Source of the DNA: Sitta carolinensis | Taxonomy: Eukaryota > Chordata > Aves > Passeriformes > Sittidae | Reading direction: 5' to 3' | Assembly (NCBI GenBank): GCA_032173965.1 | Contig: JAVUNC010000019.1 | Span: 6,386,501-6,450,500, forward strand | DNA length: 64,000 bases | Shown here: positions 43,501-55,420 of the stretch, piece by piece | Layout of the letters: each line of letters starts with the position of its first letter | Position numbering within the stretch: the stretch's first letter is position 1 | Notes under the pieces: model-generated | Database searches by the model: none | The model's input: the letters and a program-made list of their open reading frames with translations, nothing else | Told to the model about the DNA's origin: nothing | Made by a program: the position numbers and the translations under genes

Positions 43501-46140
43501 GTATCTCATTTCAATCAAACTTAGTACCTCAGCAACACACCCCTTTAAAAGGCCTCAAGTAATGCAACATTTGAAATTATAATTTATGTACATATAGCAC
43601 CCAGTAAGAAGCAAAAATGATTCATTAGCTCTGCAGCAGACAAAAAAAATCAAATTAGCTACACAGCTCTGAGTAAATAACAGCTGCAGGCTTTTAAGAA
43701 ATGGTCAGCTGGTGTTAAAATTAGAGATGAATGCTGCTCCTGCAGATCATAATGGGCATTACTCTTCAAAGGCTCCAAACACCAGCCATTGGATCAACAG
43801 TGAAACAGAGCCTCGGTTCTTCAACAAGAACACACAATGGTCAAAAAAAACCTGTTCACTTTAGAAACTTGACTAGCATCAGTACTATATAGTCTTGACA
43901 AGAAAGAAATGAAGTTCAGCAACTAGATCATCTTGTCAGTATTGCATGCTCAGTGCACTCATTCTTCAGCCAGTGTAAAGTACATAACCATGTTTCAAAC
44001 GTGTATCTGTTTTGAAATCCAGTTATTGCTAAGTGGGCTACAAAAGTTCACATAGTGCTGAAGATTTTACAGCTATAGCAGAAGTCTGCAGATTTTATTT
44101 TTTAAAAAATCCTATGTTCTTACTCATATCAAAGAAGGCCTCACAACTTTAAATAAAATCTTAGATGAGCCTCAGAAAGTCATGTTTTACCTGAACACTG
44201 CTCTCTTGCAATTACTATGTATTATACAACTGAATAGCCCCAGTATCTGCAAAGAACTGAATGTCTCATAGATAAAGCACAAATTAAGTACCACTAATAT
44301 AGTACAAACCAATATTAATGTCAAATAAAAAGCCAAAGTGCAAGAATGACAAGTTAATAGTTTCCCAAAATGCAGGACCTTTCCCACACAGCAGAGAAAT
44401 AAGGCAGAGGAGGAAAAAAACCAATAAAATAATGGCACATGGCTATTAAACACAAAGGAACCATTCCCTGGCTCAGTCAGTGCCAGAGTGGCAGCGCTAT
44501 GCAAGACCCAAAAGAGAAACTTTTGCCTGCCTCTTGCCACTCTTCCCAAGGCTGTTCTCCTGACCTCTAAATTTTGTACCTAACAATGCCAGTGGGACAA
44601 ATGACATCCCAGCTGAGCCAGCAGGATGACTTACCTGGAAGCTGTCACAGTACTTGAATGGGAACCCACACATAAATGTACTTGCACAGAATCAAGCACT
44701 GAAACAGCATACCACCGTATTTTCAGAAGTGCTGGCTAGCCATCACATTACTACTAAGTGCTACAGCTACAGCTTCTTCCAGGAAACAAAAAAATGTACA
44801 ACCTCCAACCACCTTCACCTTGTATTTTAAACTCTGACTCAACTGAAGACTGCAAACAACAAAAGACAATCTTCCCCTTCCTTTACAAATCAAACTCATC
44901 TCCTCTTGGACTGGGACATCTATAAGGGAGCTGACAAGTTGCATTAAAGCAAAACCAAGTATAAAGCCTGTGTGATAGCACATTTTTTTGTATAAAAGAC
45001 TGATATGAGCAAACAAAACCAAATATTCTGGAGGAAGGAGGTTTGGTTTCCTGAGTATCTCCCTAAACAAGGACTTGAAAGTGAATTACGTTTATGGAAC
45101 AAAAAAATAATCAAACATATAACAGTTGCAAAGCCTCAAAATAGTGTTATTTCAAACAGACTTGAATACTTGAGACAAAAGAAGGGATCATTAGGTAGAT
45201 TAGCTACAGTTCATAAATACTGCACTCTTAACCTTCAAAGTAGCTAATACCTGTAACAACTTGGCAGAGAAAAATGCCATGCAGAAACCTAAAAATTTTA
45301 AATGGCCAAAAATTCAGTTACAAATATTCTAAAATAGCACCTTCTGAACAGTATAGATATTGATATCAATACATTATTTCAGTCAATGATACTTCTTTTA
45401 AATGAAAACTTTCTCAGTAAGCAAAAATTAGATGTACACTACACATATATTTCTCTCTAATGCCTCCCCCTTCCCTCTGACAGCTCGTTCATCTTACTTG
45501 ATGCACAGTGTTGAATATCAAAATACAAATTCCATTTTATACTGCTGTTAAAATATTTTTATATAATTTCTGTCAAGCATGTGCATCTGTGTAAGACCTC
45601 CATTAATATCCATCAGTTTTTCTACTATATATCAGTTTTGTATTTCCATTTCTAGAATTCAGGCATTAAAATATGCATATATTACACTATTGATGTTGTA
45701 TATCCAAAAGGAACTCACTTCGCAGTTAAACTGCTTGATCAACTATTTTTATATGTCTGCAAGAAGGTAGAAAGCAGTAAATACCATAAGCACCTGGAAC
45801 ATTACAATTTAATCTGATAACACTTTTTTCCACAAAATACTACTTTGAGTTTAGTAAAAGCTTGACCTTAAAAGCTTCCTGAAACTTTTCCAATGACCTT
45901 TATATCAGACATCAAAAACATAACAATACAATTTTTAAAATGTAACATGCACAATATAGCCATGAATAAATCACAGAGAGAACTACTGGATTTTCCATGC
46001 AGTGAGCAGAGAAAAATCTTAATTCTTGCTGAGAACTAAGAGTTTAAAACATTTTTGCATGGTACCAGAAATTCGTGGAACTGTGTCTTAAAATTGTAAC
46101 CAAGACCAATACTAAAGCATGTAGATGGCTTTTTTAATAC

Positions 46141-46232
46141 ATAAATACATATATATATATATATATATTTATCCATGTGTGTATATATGTCTATATACAC
46201 ACCCACACACATACATATATGTATGAGTATAC
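46141..46232. repeat. AT/GT/CA compound microsatellite with inverted repeat
   Basis: A run of about eleven AT units is followed by gtgtgtatata (46177-46187), a four-base spacer, and its perfect reverse complement tatatacacac (46192-46202), then further CA and AT units. Confidence 0.88.
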
Positions 46233-49200
46233 CTATATTTACATAGAATTAGATGAATAATTTAATTCAATGAATTAAAATAAATACAACCTACAGATTC
46301 TGCAGGGGCTTAGTCATGTGATTTCATTAAGAGCTGTGTGTTGCATAATTAGGTCCTACTTTCCTGCACAAGTCCTGGCATTACCTACAGATTTACACCA
46401 GTTAGAAAGAATGTTTCCAACATGAACATGTCCTTCACCCAGTTGATTTTCAGCATTTACTTTCCAAGACACTTAATCTGGAAAAAAAAATTTAAAAATC
46501 AAAACATTAACACCACTAAATATTGCTTAATATTGGAAACATGCTTGATTCCACGTAATCTCACATACTCTAGTCCTAAAGGTAATGTAAACAGAAAATG
46601 TTTCCTTCTGGAAATTAAAAGCCTGAAGCCTTAGTTGATGCTGGTAAATCAGCTGAAGCTATGCTTTCAACAGAACAGAGTCCATTTCCTGAAGAAAGCA
46701 AGTAGCTTTCTCACTAACAAGAAATATACCAAATTCCTTACTAATAACATTCAGTTTACTATGTATCCTATATACTAGTGATTTACTAATTATTTGCATT
46801 GCTGCATCCCATACCACCACCATGTTTACACTGAACGCTAAGCCTAGATGGAAAATTAGCTGCTTGCTTAAAAAAACACCTGTTCTTGGTAAATGTTTTA
46901 AAGCAAACTATTTGCACAAAATTACTGAATGTTTTTTACCACCTTCTTATTTTTAGACTAATAACACACAAAAAAAATCAGCATCTTTGAACAGAATGCT
47001 AAGGGACACATAGTATTTTCAGCAGCTAGGAACAAATTTCCTTTTAAAAAACCCCTTCTATTTCTTACACTTTTAGAAACTGCCACTGTGCAAATTTGTT
47101 GTGAAGAAAACTTCACCCTGCTACAGTTTCATATTTTCTATAGCTTCACTTTTTACATGGGAAAGCAGTCTGCAGAGGTACTTTTAAACCAGCATTATTT
47201 TCACACTGAGGCGCTTCCACTACTTCAACCTGATCAGGTGAGTTAAGGTTCTGAAGTACGTGCATGAACAATCAAAGCCAAAGGCAATTTTTCAAATTGC
47301 GTTTGAAAAAGAGATTTTCTTTCATCTTTCATTACTGCACAAATGCAACACTCATTTCATGTGAGTTTAGGCTAAAATTTAGCTTAAAAACAAAGCTGAA
47401 AAGCTTTCTTTAAAGATATAGCGGTACTGCAGATCTTCAGCCCACTTACAATGATCACACTATGAACTGGAAAGAAAAAAGGTATATTTAACAACTTTAT
47501 TAATATATAAAGTCAACATGACCTCAGTCTCTTGATCCAAAATATTCTGATGTACTAAATACTCTCAAAATATTTCATCCTAAAGGGTGCTGAATAAAGT
47601 TTCTCATGATTTTAGATACTTCCTGTTTATGCTCTTTTCCTCACAAGTCCTCCCAATTTGTAGCATATATGTGAATCAACTTATTTTCAGATTGTTTGGA
47701 TACAACTTTCCAAACATTCACTCACACAGTATATTGGAAGAGATTAGGAAATCTGGTTTAGGAATTTAGCTCAAGTCTCATCCCATGTATAGGCAAGAAC
47801 TGCTCACTGTTTGCTCTGCCTGCTCTCCACGCCCACATCTATGGTTTATGAACATCTTCTGCAGAGCTGCTACAGACACTCTGTCCTGCCAAGGAATGAT
47901 TTCTCTTCCTTCCACCAGAGCTTTACTTCTACTCCTTTCATCCACTTGCACCCAACCTACAAGTGCTATGAGAAAAAAGGCGCTTCCTCTTTGAATACAA
48001 ATTAAGTGTTTAGACCAAATCCAGTTTTAGTAATATCTTTGTTTCTGATGTACATGTGAGGAAAAGAATTGCACAACTTCATATTGTCTCATGGTGCTAC
48101 GGGTTTTAAATGCTGTAAAATTTTGGGGTGGGTCACAGAAATTAAAAGGTGTGAGAATACAGTGTAGATATTAATTCTTGCTGTTCTAGGTCACAAAACA
48201 GCTAATGAGGCCATTTCAAAAGGATGGTAGAGATTGGAAGAAAGTATTCTTATTCAACATTTTTTCTCACTAACTAGTAAATCCTTAAATAACCTTGAAG
48301 GAGAGGGGACAGGAGGAGATTGGGAAAAGTGGTACTGTTCTGGAGTTTGGGTGTTTCCACTCTCCCACACAGTGTTATTGCTTCTATGTGCATTAGAAGA
48401 AACAGAACAATAAATTGCTTCAGTTTAAATACTGAGCCAGATCTCCAGCTGACATAAACCAGCTCAGTTTCAACCATTTCTAAGTCACACAAGGTTCATG
48501 CTCAGTGATCTCCTTTAAAGGTCACTATGGTCAAGGTGGGTTTTGTTTGTTTGGTTGGTTGGTTTTTTCTGGGTTACATTTAACTCCTCATATAACCACA
48601 CAATATATATTATTATTAAATTAGGATAGTCTTAAAATTTCTCTGAAGTACTTTACACAAAGATCAGAAAATTCTCCAAAGCTTTAAGCTATGCTGGATG
48701 ACAGGAATTCATTTAGCTATTTAGTCACCTAGAACAGCATAAAACTGAACATAAATTTTTGCACTTTCTCCCAATCTTTTGGTTTTCCACGGAAGACTGC
48801 ATAAAAACATAGACAAAGTACAATGTCAAAAAATATCCCTACTCATTGCTGTGAAGCAAGTTCAAAGGAGAAATTTTCCCCAAAACCCCAAATCTAGACT
48901 ACTCTTCTAGATAAATTTCATGGACACTCTCTGATGACCCAAGCAGGTTAGCAGCACCACCCACATTCCCACCTCTGGCCGAGACTTCTGAACTGGATAA
49001 TTGGTCATCATAAATCCTTTTGCAAGCAGCAGGCTTCTTCCCCAAATTTATTACTAATGACAACAAAAATTATTACATCACAGAATGCTCTTGATGCTTC
49101 AAGCAGGGAAGGAAATGAAGTGAATTCAGTCCAGATTCTGCAAAGTCATTTTCAATCATCTTTCAACTACTACTTTTTTTCAATTCTATTGCTACTCATT

Positions 49201-50614
49201 CCAAGGGACACTGCATGTACTGGCCTCTAAGAGAGAGTGAAAGAATTACAGGAACAGAATTGAAATAAAAAGGAAACTGAAACTCCTATTAAATCAACTT
49301 CCCACCAACTTCCAAGCCTGGTATTGCTATCCAAATTTGTCCCTGCTGGTGCTGCCTGCTTCCCCTCTTTGTTCAAGTCTCCACACAACCTCCCAGGAGA
49401 CACAGGTCCTGAGGGGCTTTGGAGGAATATTCTAACAACCAGCACTGAGGAACACTTCTGCAGCCATCCACATCTCATGCAACAGCAACGGACCAACACC
49501 TGCAGCAGGTCCAGAGCCAGGACAGTGACACAAAAGCACAGGTTCCCAGGCAGGCTGGGTAAGCCCAGCTCTGAGGCTGCACAAACACCAGCTGTACTGA
49601 ACGGAGAGATGCTGCCCAGAACACAGGAGTTAAGGATTCGAGGATGTCAATACTTTGGGCGTGCTCACCTCAGCATTTCCTGATCCTTCTTCCTCATGCT
49701 GGCTGGTTTTCCAGCCACCCTTCCCTTCTGCCAGTCAGGCATGTCTCAGTCTGGAAATACCAACAGCTTGACTGGTGTTTGCCACAGGAATCCCCTTTCA
49801 TGGAGCCTGTCGGGTCAGGGTAACACCGGGCACACTCTCCACTAGGAGAGGAGAGATGTTTTAGAAACATTTTATCTTTCCTTTGACCTTTTATCTCAGG
49901 TCATTTATTTTGTCATAAATAACATTTATTTCCTATATTTATAAATTAACCAAGGCCCATCAGTAACTGCATGTGCAAGCCAGAAAGTAAATGCATTCTG
50001 ATGAAATCTGTCTTACCCTAGTTTTACTTAACATGCTAATAAAGTCCTTTGAAGTACTTTCAAATGAAAAGGAGGATGGAGGGGGAAACAACCTGTATTT
50101 TATCTGAACACCCACCTTCCCATTACTTCCAATTTTATTTTTTTTCAAGAGACTGACATCCAACAATGTTATTATTGTGCCTAAATGTGACAGAAAAGCA
50201 GGTCCCAACCAAAAATTAATTAGGAACTTACTTATTCCTTACATCTTGGAAGTAAGGGCTTGAAAACAAGGTATTAACTACTCTTGACCAAGAATGAAAG
50301 GGCAGACTTGTTAAACAATGTAAATGTGCTGTGTTCTCAGGATGATGACACCTTCCTGACACAGCCTTACTTCATACAAGCACGAGGGCTGTGTAGGTGA
50401 ACCAGTACACTGCTCCAGCTCATGGAACACCAAGCAAGAATTCCAACATGCCTTTGTGCACCTCTTACCTTTTAAAGCCTCCAAATGTAGCATACACATC
50501 CTGTATTTCTCTTTCTTCATGTGTGTTTGTGTTTCACACTTAACTTTCATTTTGCTTGAAGGGACCTATGCTGCCCAATTTTCACCAAATTCACATCAGC
50601 AATATTATTTGTTC

Positions 50615-50632
50615 TTTTTTTTTTTTTTTTTT
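50615..50632. repeat. T18 homopolymer
   Basis: A run of 18 T on the plus strand inside the long intron. Confidence 0.9.
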
Positions 50633-53600
50633 CTCAAAAGATGCCCCATCTCAAAAAAAGCCAGTTTTTTTCATATGTTGCAAAGAACATCACCTTTTTA
50701 AAGTCCAATGTAGCCCTAAATCAAAGGCAATATTCTGCAAATACAAAGGTATTACCAAAAGCAAGCAGAGAACAAAACTAGTTTCAGCCACAGGATTTCC
50801 TGTGGTTGTGTTGTTACTTTTCAGTCACATAATCAATTTAATGTGACTTCCTATGACAAAGAAGAAGGAAACCAAGAGGAACTTACTCATCTGTCAACCA
50901 GTACTAAAAAAATTCAGCAAGTCTCAGTGATATCATAGGCCACAAATAATCCACAAGTTTCTACAAAGAATGCTTAGGTTTAGTGAAAGCGGAAAACCAC
51001 AGAGATTAGAAGAACAATTGCAGATGGGCAATGACTGTGTTAACACAGCAGCTGCACTTTATTTCTGCCAGAAGTGACTTTTGCAGGCCATGAGGTGTGA
51101 CATAGGTGCCTTTCAATTTATGTGATTTGATGAATACACTTAGAATAAACAGAAATTATGTAATCTGTACACCTGCAACCTGAAGATCTGATTTGATCTA
51201 TACTAATAGTAAAGTAATAATAGCTGGTATTATCAAATTAGCAGCGTAAATAAATCAGCCATAAAATTATGCCCTTTATGGGTTCACTCAATAATTATGA
51301 AAACTGAGATGTCAAACTAAAGACAAATCAAGACCGACACACTGCAGGCATATCTTTGCCCTGTTCTCAATTACCACATAAGGTATAATGCAAATATACA
51401 AGAGGCAGGAGAAAACAGAATATGGAAATATTGCCCAGTAATCACATGTATTCGTATGCAACCTACACAGGGCTGCAAACAAGTATCTGAAAAGCCCAAG
51501 TTGAAGACATTTTGAGTAGCTAGAAGGATCTAAAACACAGCATAATAGTAGCATTTGCAAACTGGGATACAAAAACTGTTGTGTTACCAAAACCTAATTT
51601 TAACGAAAATCAATAAACAAGCCTCTAGTAGAAATGTCCTTGGACTGACTCCTTCCACCTCTCCATAAAAGACACACTACTAGTCACTCAAATAAACATC
51701 AGCACTGTATTTTTTGCAACAATATTCCTACTACCGAACTCATGCTACTTACTGCCTTTCAGAAACAAGACCTTTGAAATAAACAGCAAATAAGAAATTT
51801 ACCTTACAGTAAACAAAGAGTTAAAAAAAGTTCTGCCTCTGCAACTCACCCAGTAAATCAGTCTAAACAGTCCCGTTCAATTTCACAGCTCATTACCTGG
51901 AATAGACAGTTCAAGCCCATAACAGATGCCTTCCGTACAAGACAACACTTCCAAGTGTACTTAAAAATCCCCACTCAATTTCAACATGACATATGCGGTG
52001 CCTATGCACTTTCTCTTTTTTTCTTAGTATGGTAACCACCTTTTGGTTTGTTTACTTTTTGTTGTATTAGTTATCACCCAGAAAAAAAAAACATTAGTAC
52101 AGACAGGTGGTGTTTTCAAACGACAGATACAGGCTACAGGTAAAGGGTTAAGCGAAGATAACGTGAACGTCATTTCTGGTCAGACATTTATTTATGTTCA
52201 CTATGCAAAGACAATATTTGCATCTAATCTGTAGCACTGCCTTCAACAACATTCTTTTGAAAGAATCCGAAACATCACAATGTATTTATGTAAAATACAC
52301 AATGTATTTTATCTAAACGCAGACTAGATGATATTGATCTGGTATGATGTTACAGTGCTCTGATTCACTAAAAATTCCTTAACAGGCTCCAAATGAAGCC
52401 TGTATCCAGCTTTCCTTTGGCAAGAACCTTAATTAGGTTAGGATACAATAAGGAACTTCAGAAAACAAAAGACAGAAAAAACCCACTGAAAATCCTTCAT
52501 TGGCAAGGAAATGTACCGGATGACCTAATCCTAATAGACTTTTGCCATTTCCAATTTCTACAATCCCAAGAAAATGAAAAGGATGAACGAAATCCCCATA
52601 ACGACCAGAATTAAATATAATTTACCTACCGGTAAAGATTCTTTTGTATAATTTAAGTAAGGAATGCATGCAAGACTTTACATCCTCTGCTGGAGTATTC
52701 TGTAACTATCCTGCTAAACTCAAGTAAGTCCTCAAGAGCAGCCCATATACATATCTAAACTATGGTGCTCTCTTATCAACTCAGGTCTCAGCAGGATTTC
52801 ATCTAGCTACCATGAAAAATCATTTTTGTATTGTGCTAAATGGAATATAGATTGCAGTTTGGATAAGGCTGTGTGTATATGCAAAGAAAGACATGCCAGT
52901 GCCCTGAAACAACTTCCCTTCCTGCTCTCCTTGAAACTCTCCCTGAATTCTCTACTACAGCTGTTTTCCTGTTTCAATCAAACCTCAAATTTACCACTGT
53001 TTACCCTGACCTTTTTGATCATTAAAAAGAGAAAGCACTTAAATTTCTTAATTTTTAATATACTTTCTGGTTAATAGCTATAAACTTTGCCACAAACCCA
53101 ACTGAAGAGCTTAGCTTAGCCCAAATTCAAAGAGCAGTAGGAGCCTTGACCCAGATTCAGGAAAGCATGTGGTTAAGTACATCTTACACTCAGGAAAGCA
53201 CTTCATGGTGTGAATAAAGGCAGCCACCGATTGATGCTCATTTACACCTTTCTTGAAGCAATTTCTTTTCATTTATAACTTGGGACCTTTTCTTCTTCTT
53301 CCCTCTGACCACAAATCCAACCAATACAGAAGAAAACAGTCTTCTCTTTTTCTATGTTAACAGGATACAAGAATATCTGAAGATGGCTCTGTGCCAGAAA
53401 CTACACTTGACAGCTGTTTCAGACCAAGGCATAGCTCTCACATTTTCAATGTCTAGTGTTGACAGGGATTACTTAAAAACAACTGTACCAGAAGAAATTG
53501 TTTTGCAGTCTATTCCTCAGCAGGGTTTTCATGAACACAGCAGTTGTCAGAGCAAGTGCTAATTTGCATTTCAAAACAATGATTCCAGTAAATATAGAAA

Positions 53601-54279
53601 ACTCTTTTTTTATAATTAACAATTCCAGAATACTTCTTTATCACTTAAGACCAGCAGTGGAAAGGTAAGTTTGGCTTTCTGAGCATATAAATTTTGCATC
53701 CATCATAAAGTGAGGATCACTAACTATTGTACAAGTCTAGAAGCTTTTCACATCCATTTTCAGCATTTCCTCATTTAAAGTAGATAAAGTTTAAAAGTCA
53801 ATTATTGAGCAGAAGGAGGGAATGAGGATTTTGTGGTTGTTGTTGTTTTATAGTCTATGTACTTTGCTCCCAATGAAAGGAGACTAACTTCTACCACAGC
53901 CACTGCAAGCTAATTTTGACTAATTTGTGGGCAAACCAGTAACAGAGTTCACATGCCAAAAATCATCCCTGAAGGGATTTAAATACAGCTGACATACTTC
54001 ACAGAAAAACAGGAAATGGTCTGGTAGTTACTTAACACCTATCAGAACTATCCTTTGGTCTCCAATTGGTCACATGAAAGACTCCTTCATAGGCCTGAAA
54101 AATAGAAAGCTAATGAAAAATCTACACATACCATCCTAAATTTTAGGTTATTTCTGTACCATAAATACCAGGTTAGAAAAACTGTTTATGTCTGGGTAAC
54201 AGTCAGGAAAAAAGTCTGACAAACATGCAAATGGTCCTAAGAGGTAGTATGGTTGGCTTAATAATTCCTCTGCTGTTGC

Positions 54280-54720
54280 TGTTTACGGGCAGGACACCCA
54301 TTAAGGGATGCAGAGGATGAAAATGGCTCTGTACTTCAAGCCTGCTCGGATTCACAGCGATCAGATGTTGCTTGATGCAGACAGAAGGCAGCCTTTGGAG
54401 AGCAGCAGCTGTATTGCTTGACCCAAATCCCGTGCCCAGCAAAGTAGCCCAGCCGCCGGCGGCTCTGCCGCAGCAGGGACCAGACAGGTGCATTTGAGAG
54501 CGTAACCGGATCCTGCAAACCCATCCCGGCATCAGGGGCTGGGGAAGCCTCGTCTCCAGGACTGCAAGAATGGAGGTGACACTGGCATATCGTCTGAACG
54601 TGCAGGTGGAGAAGGGACAGTGTTTGGTGACTGCCAGCACCGGGTAAATCCCCCTGCAGAAAGGCGATCGCCTCCTCCGTGGGAAGGACAGCACAGCGAA
54701 CAGAAGGGCACCAGCATCAA
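54280..54720. promoter_or_regulatory. CpG-dense block, candidate alternative promoter or first exon
   Basis: I counted about 19 CpG dinucleotides in roughly 430 bases here, including a cluster at 54450-54475 (gccgccggcggctctgccgc) and at 54660-54680 (ggcgatcgcctcctccgtgg), while the surrounding intron is nearly devoid of CpG. In bird genomes such blocks often mark promoters. A 163-codon open frame runs across it on the minus strand (54694-54203), but it shows no recognised domain and its composition looks non-coding. It could be an alternative transcription start for CDC42BPA, a non-coding RNA start, or a GC-rich old repeat. The sequence alone does not decide. Confidence 0.35.
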
Positions 54721-54922
54721 ACCTTTGTACTGGACAGATCTCAGCTCATTGTGGCAAAGTGAAGCCCATTCACAGCCCTAAAAATTAACTTTCAAACTCT
54801 GTCAGGCTGAAAGGAACGATGATAAACTTTAATCCTAATATGTAATGACCTAAGACCTGAAGGTTCAAAGTTGATTCCACAACAGATAAACAATTTTCAA
54901 CTAGAACTGCAAGGCATTGTAA

Positions 54923-54946
54923 GGGGGGGGGGGGGGGGGGGGGGGG
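54923..54946 (+). repeat. G24 homopolymer
   Basis: There are twenty-four consecutive G on the plus strand, preceded by taa and followed by cgg. Such a run can form G-quadruplex structures and is prone to length error in sequencing, so the exact length is uncertain. Confidence 0.95.
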
Positions 54947-55179
54947 CGGAAAAAATCTTTCTGTTGCTTGAATTAGTAAGATAAATTTTTGTTTGTGTGC
55001 CAAGAAACAGGGCTGTGAAGAATGCAGATAATTTAACACCAGGTAATTTCAGTGCTAGTCGTCTTGACCTACACTCTTCTACGTGTGTAATTATAAATTT
55101 ATGAAGGGATCCTTGAGCCAATGTAACAAAACCATCTTTAACCCGGATTCTTGACCACTCCTTACCATTTACACCTATT

Positions 55180-55420
55180 AAGGAGCATTGGGTGCCTGTG
55201 TGGAGGGGTCGGGAGTGGGGGCACTGCCCAGCCCCTCAGCCACAATGGGGGTGGCACCTGAGGGGAAGTGGGCAACTGAAGGGCCAAACACAAACTCAGA
55301 GAGAAGTGAGGGAAGAAAAAGAGAGAAACATCCATTCCAGCACCTGGATCAGGGAAGGAAGAAGGGAGGAGGTGCTGGGATTGCCTGGCAGCCACGGGGG
55401 GCAGACCACCATAAGCCCTT
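55180..55420. other. GC- and G-rich intronic segment of unknown nature
   Basis: This roughly 240-base stretch is far more G-rich on the plus strand than its surroundings (for example gtggaggggtcgggagtggg near 55200 and purine-only runs near 55300-55370). It may be an old repeat or part of the same regulatory neighbourhood as the CpG-dense block 500 bases away. No element family was recognised. Confidence 0.4.

Larger units (their letters stand above)
40531..54279. other. Intron stretch without recognised genes
   Basis: This holds the 46141-46232 microsatellite, the T18 run and a (TTGG)-like low-complexity piece near 48541-48570. GC-richer parts at 41300-41640 and 49300-49820 have no recognisable exon or repeat. 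A TTAGC/TAAT-rich part lies near 43120-43200. Confidence 0.6.

Noticed and set aside
44187..44549. 120-codon minus-strand frame with hydrophobic stretches suggesting a membrane protein
   Set aside because: Hydrophobic runs arise from T-rich codons in antisense AT-rich DNA; no start context, homologue or exon borders.
48541..48575. TTTG/GGTT repeats considered as telomere-like sequence
   Set aside because: The unit is TTGG/TTTG, not TTAGGG, and only a few copies long; ordinary low-complexity DNA.
54203..54694. Longest open frame in the window (163 codons, minus strand)
   Set aside because: No recognised domain, no splice-bounded structure and it runs through a CpG-dense block where stop codons are rarer by composition. 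Treated as chance, with the block itself kept as a regulatory candidate.
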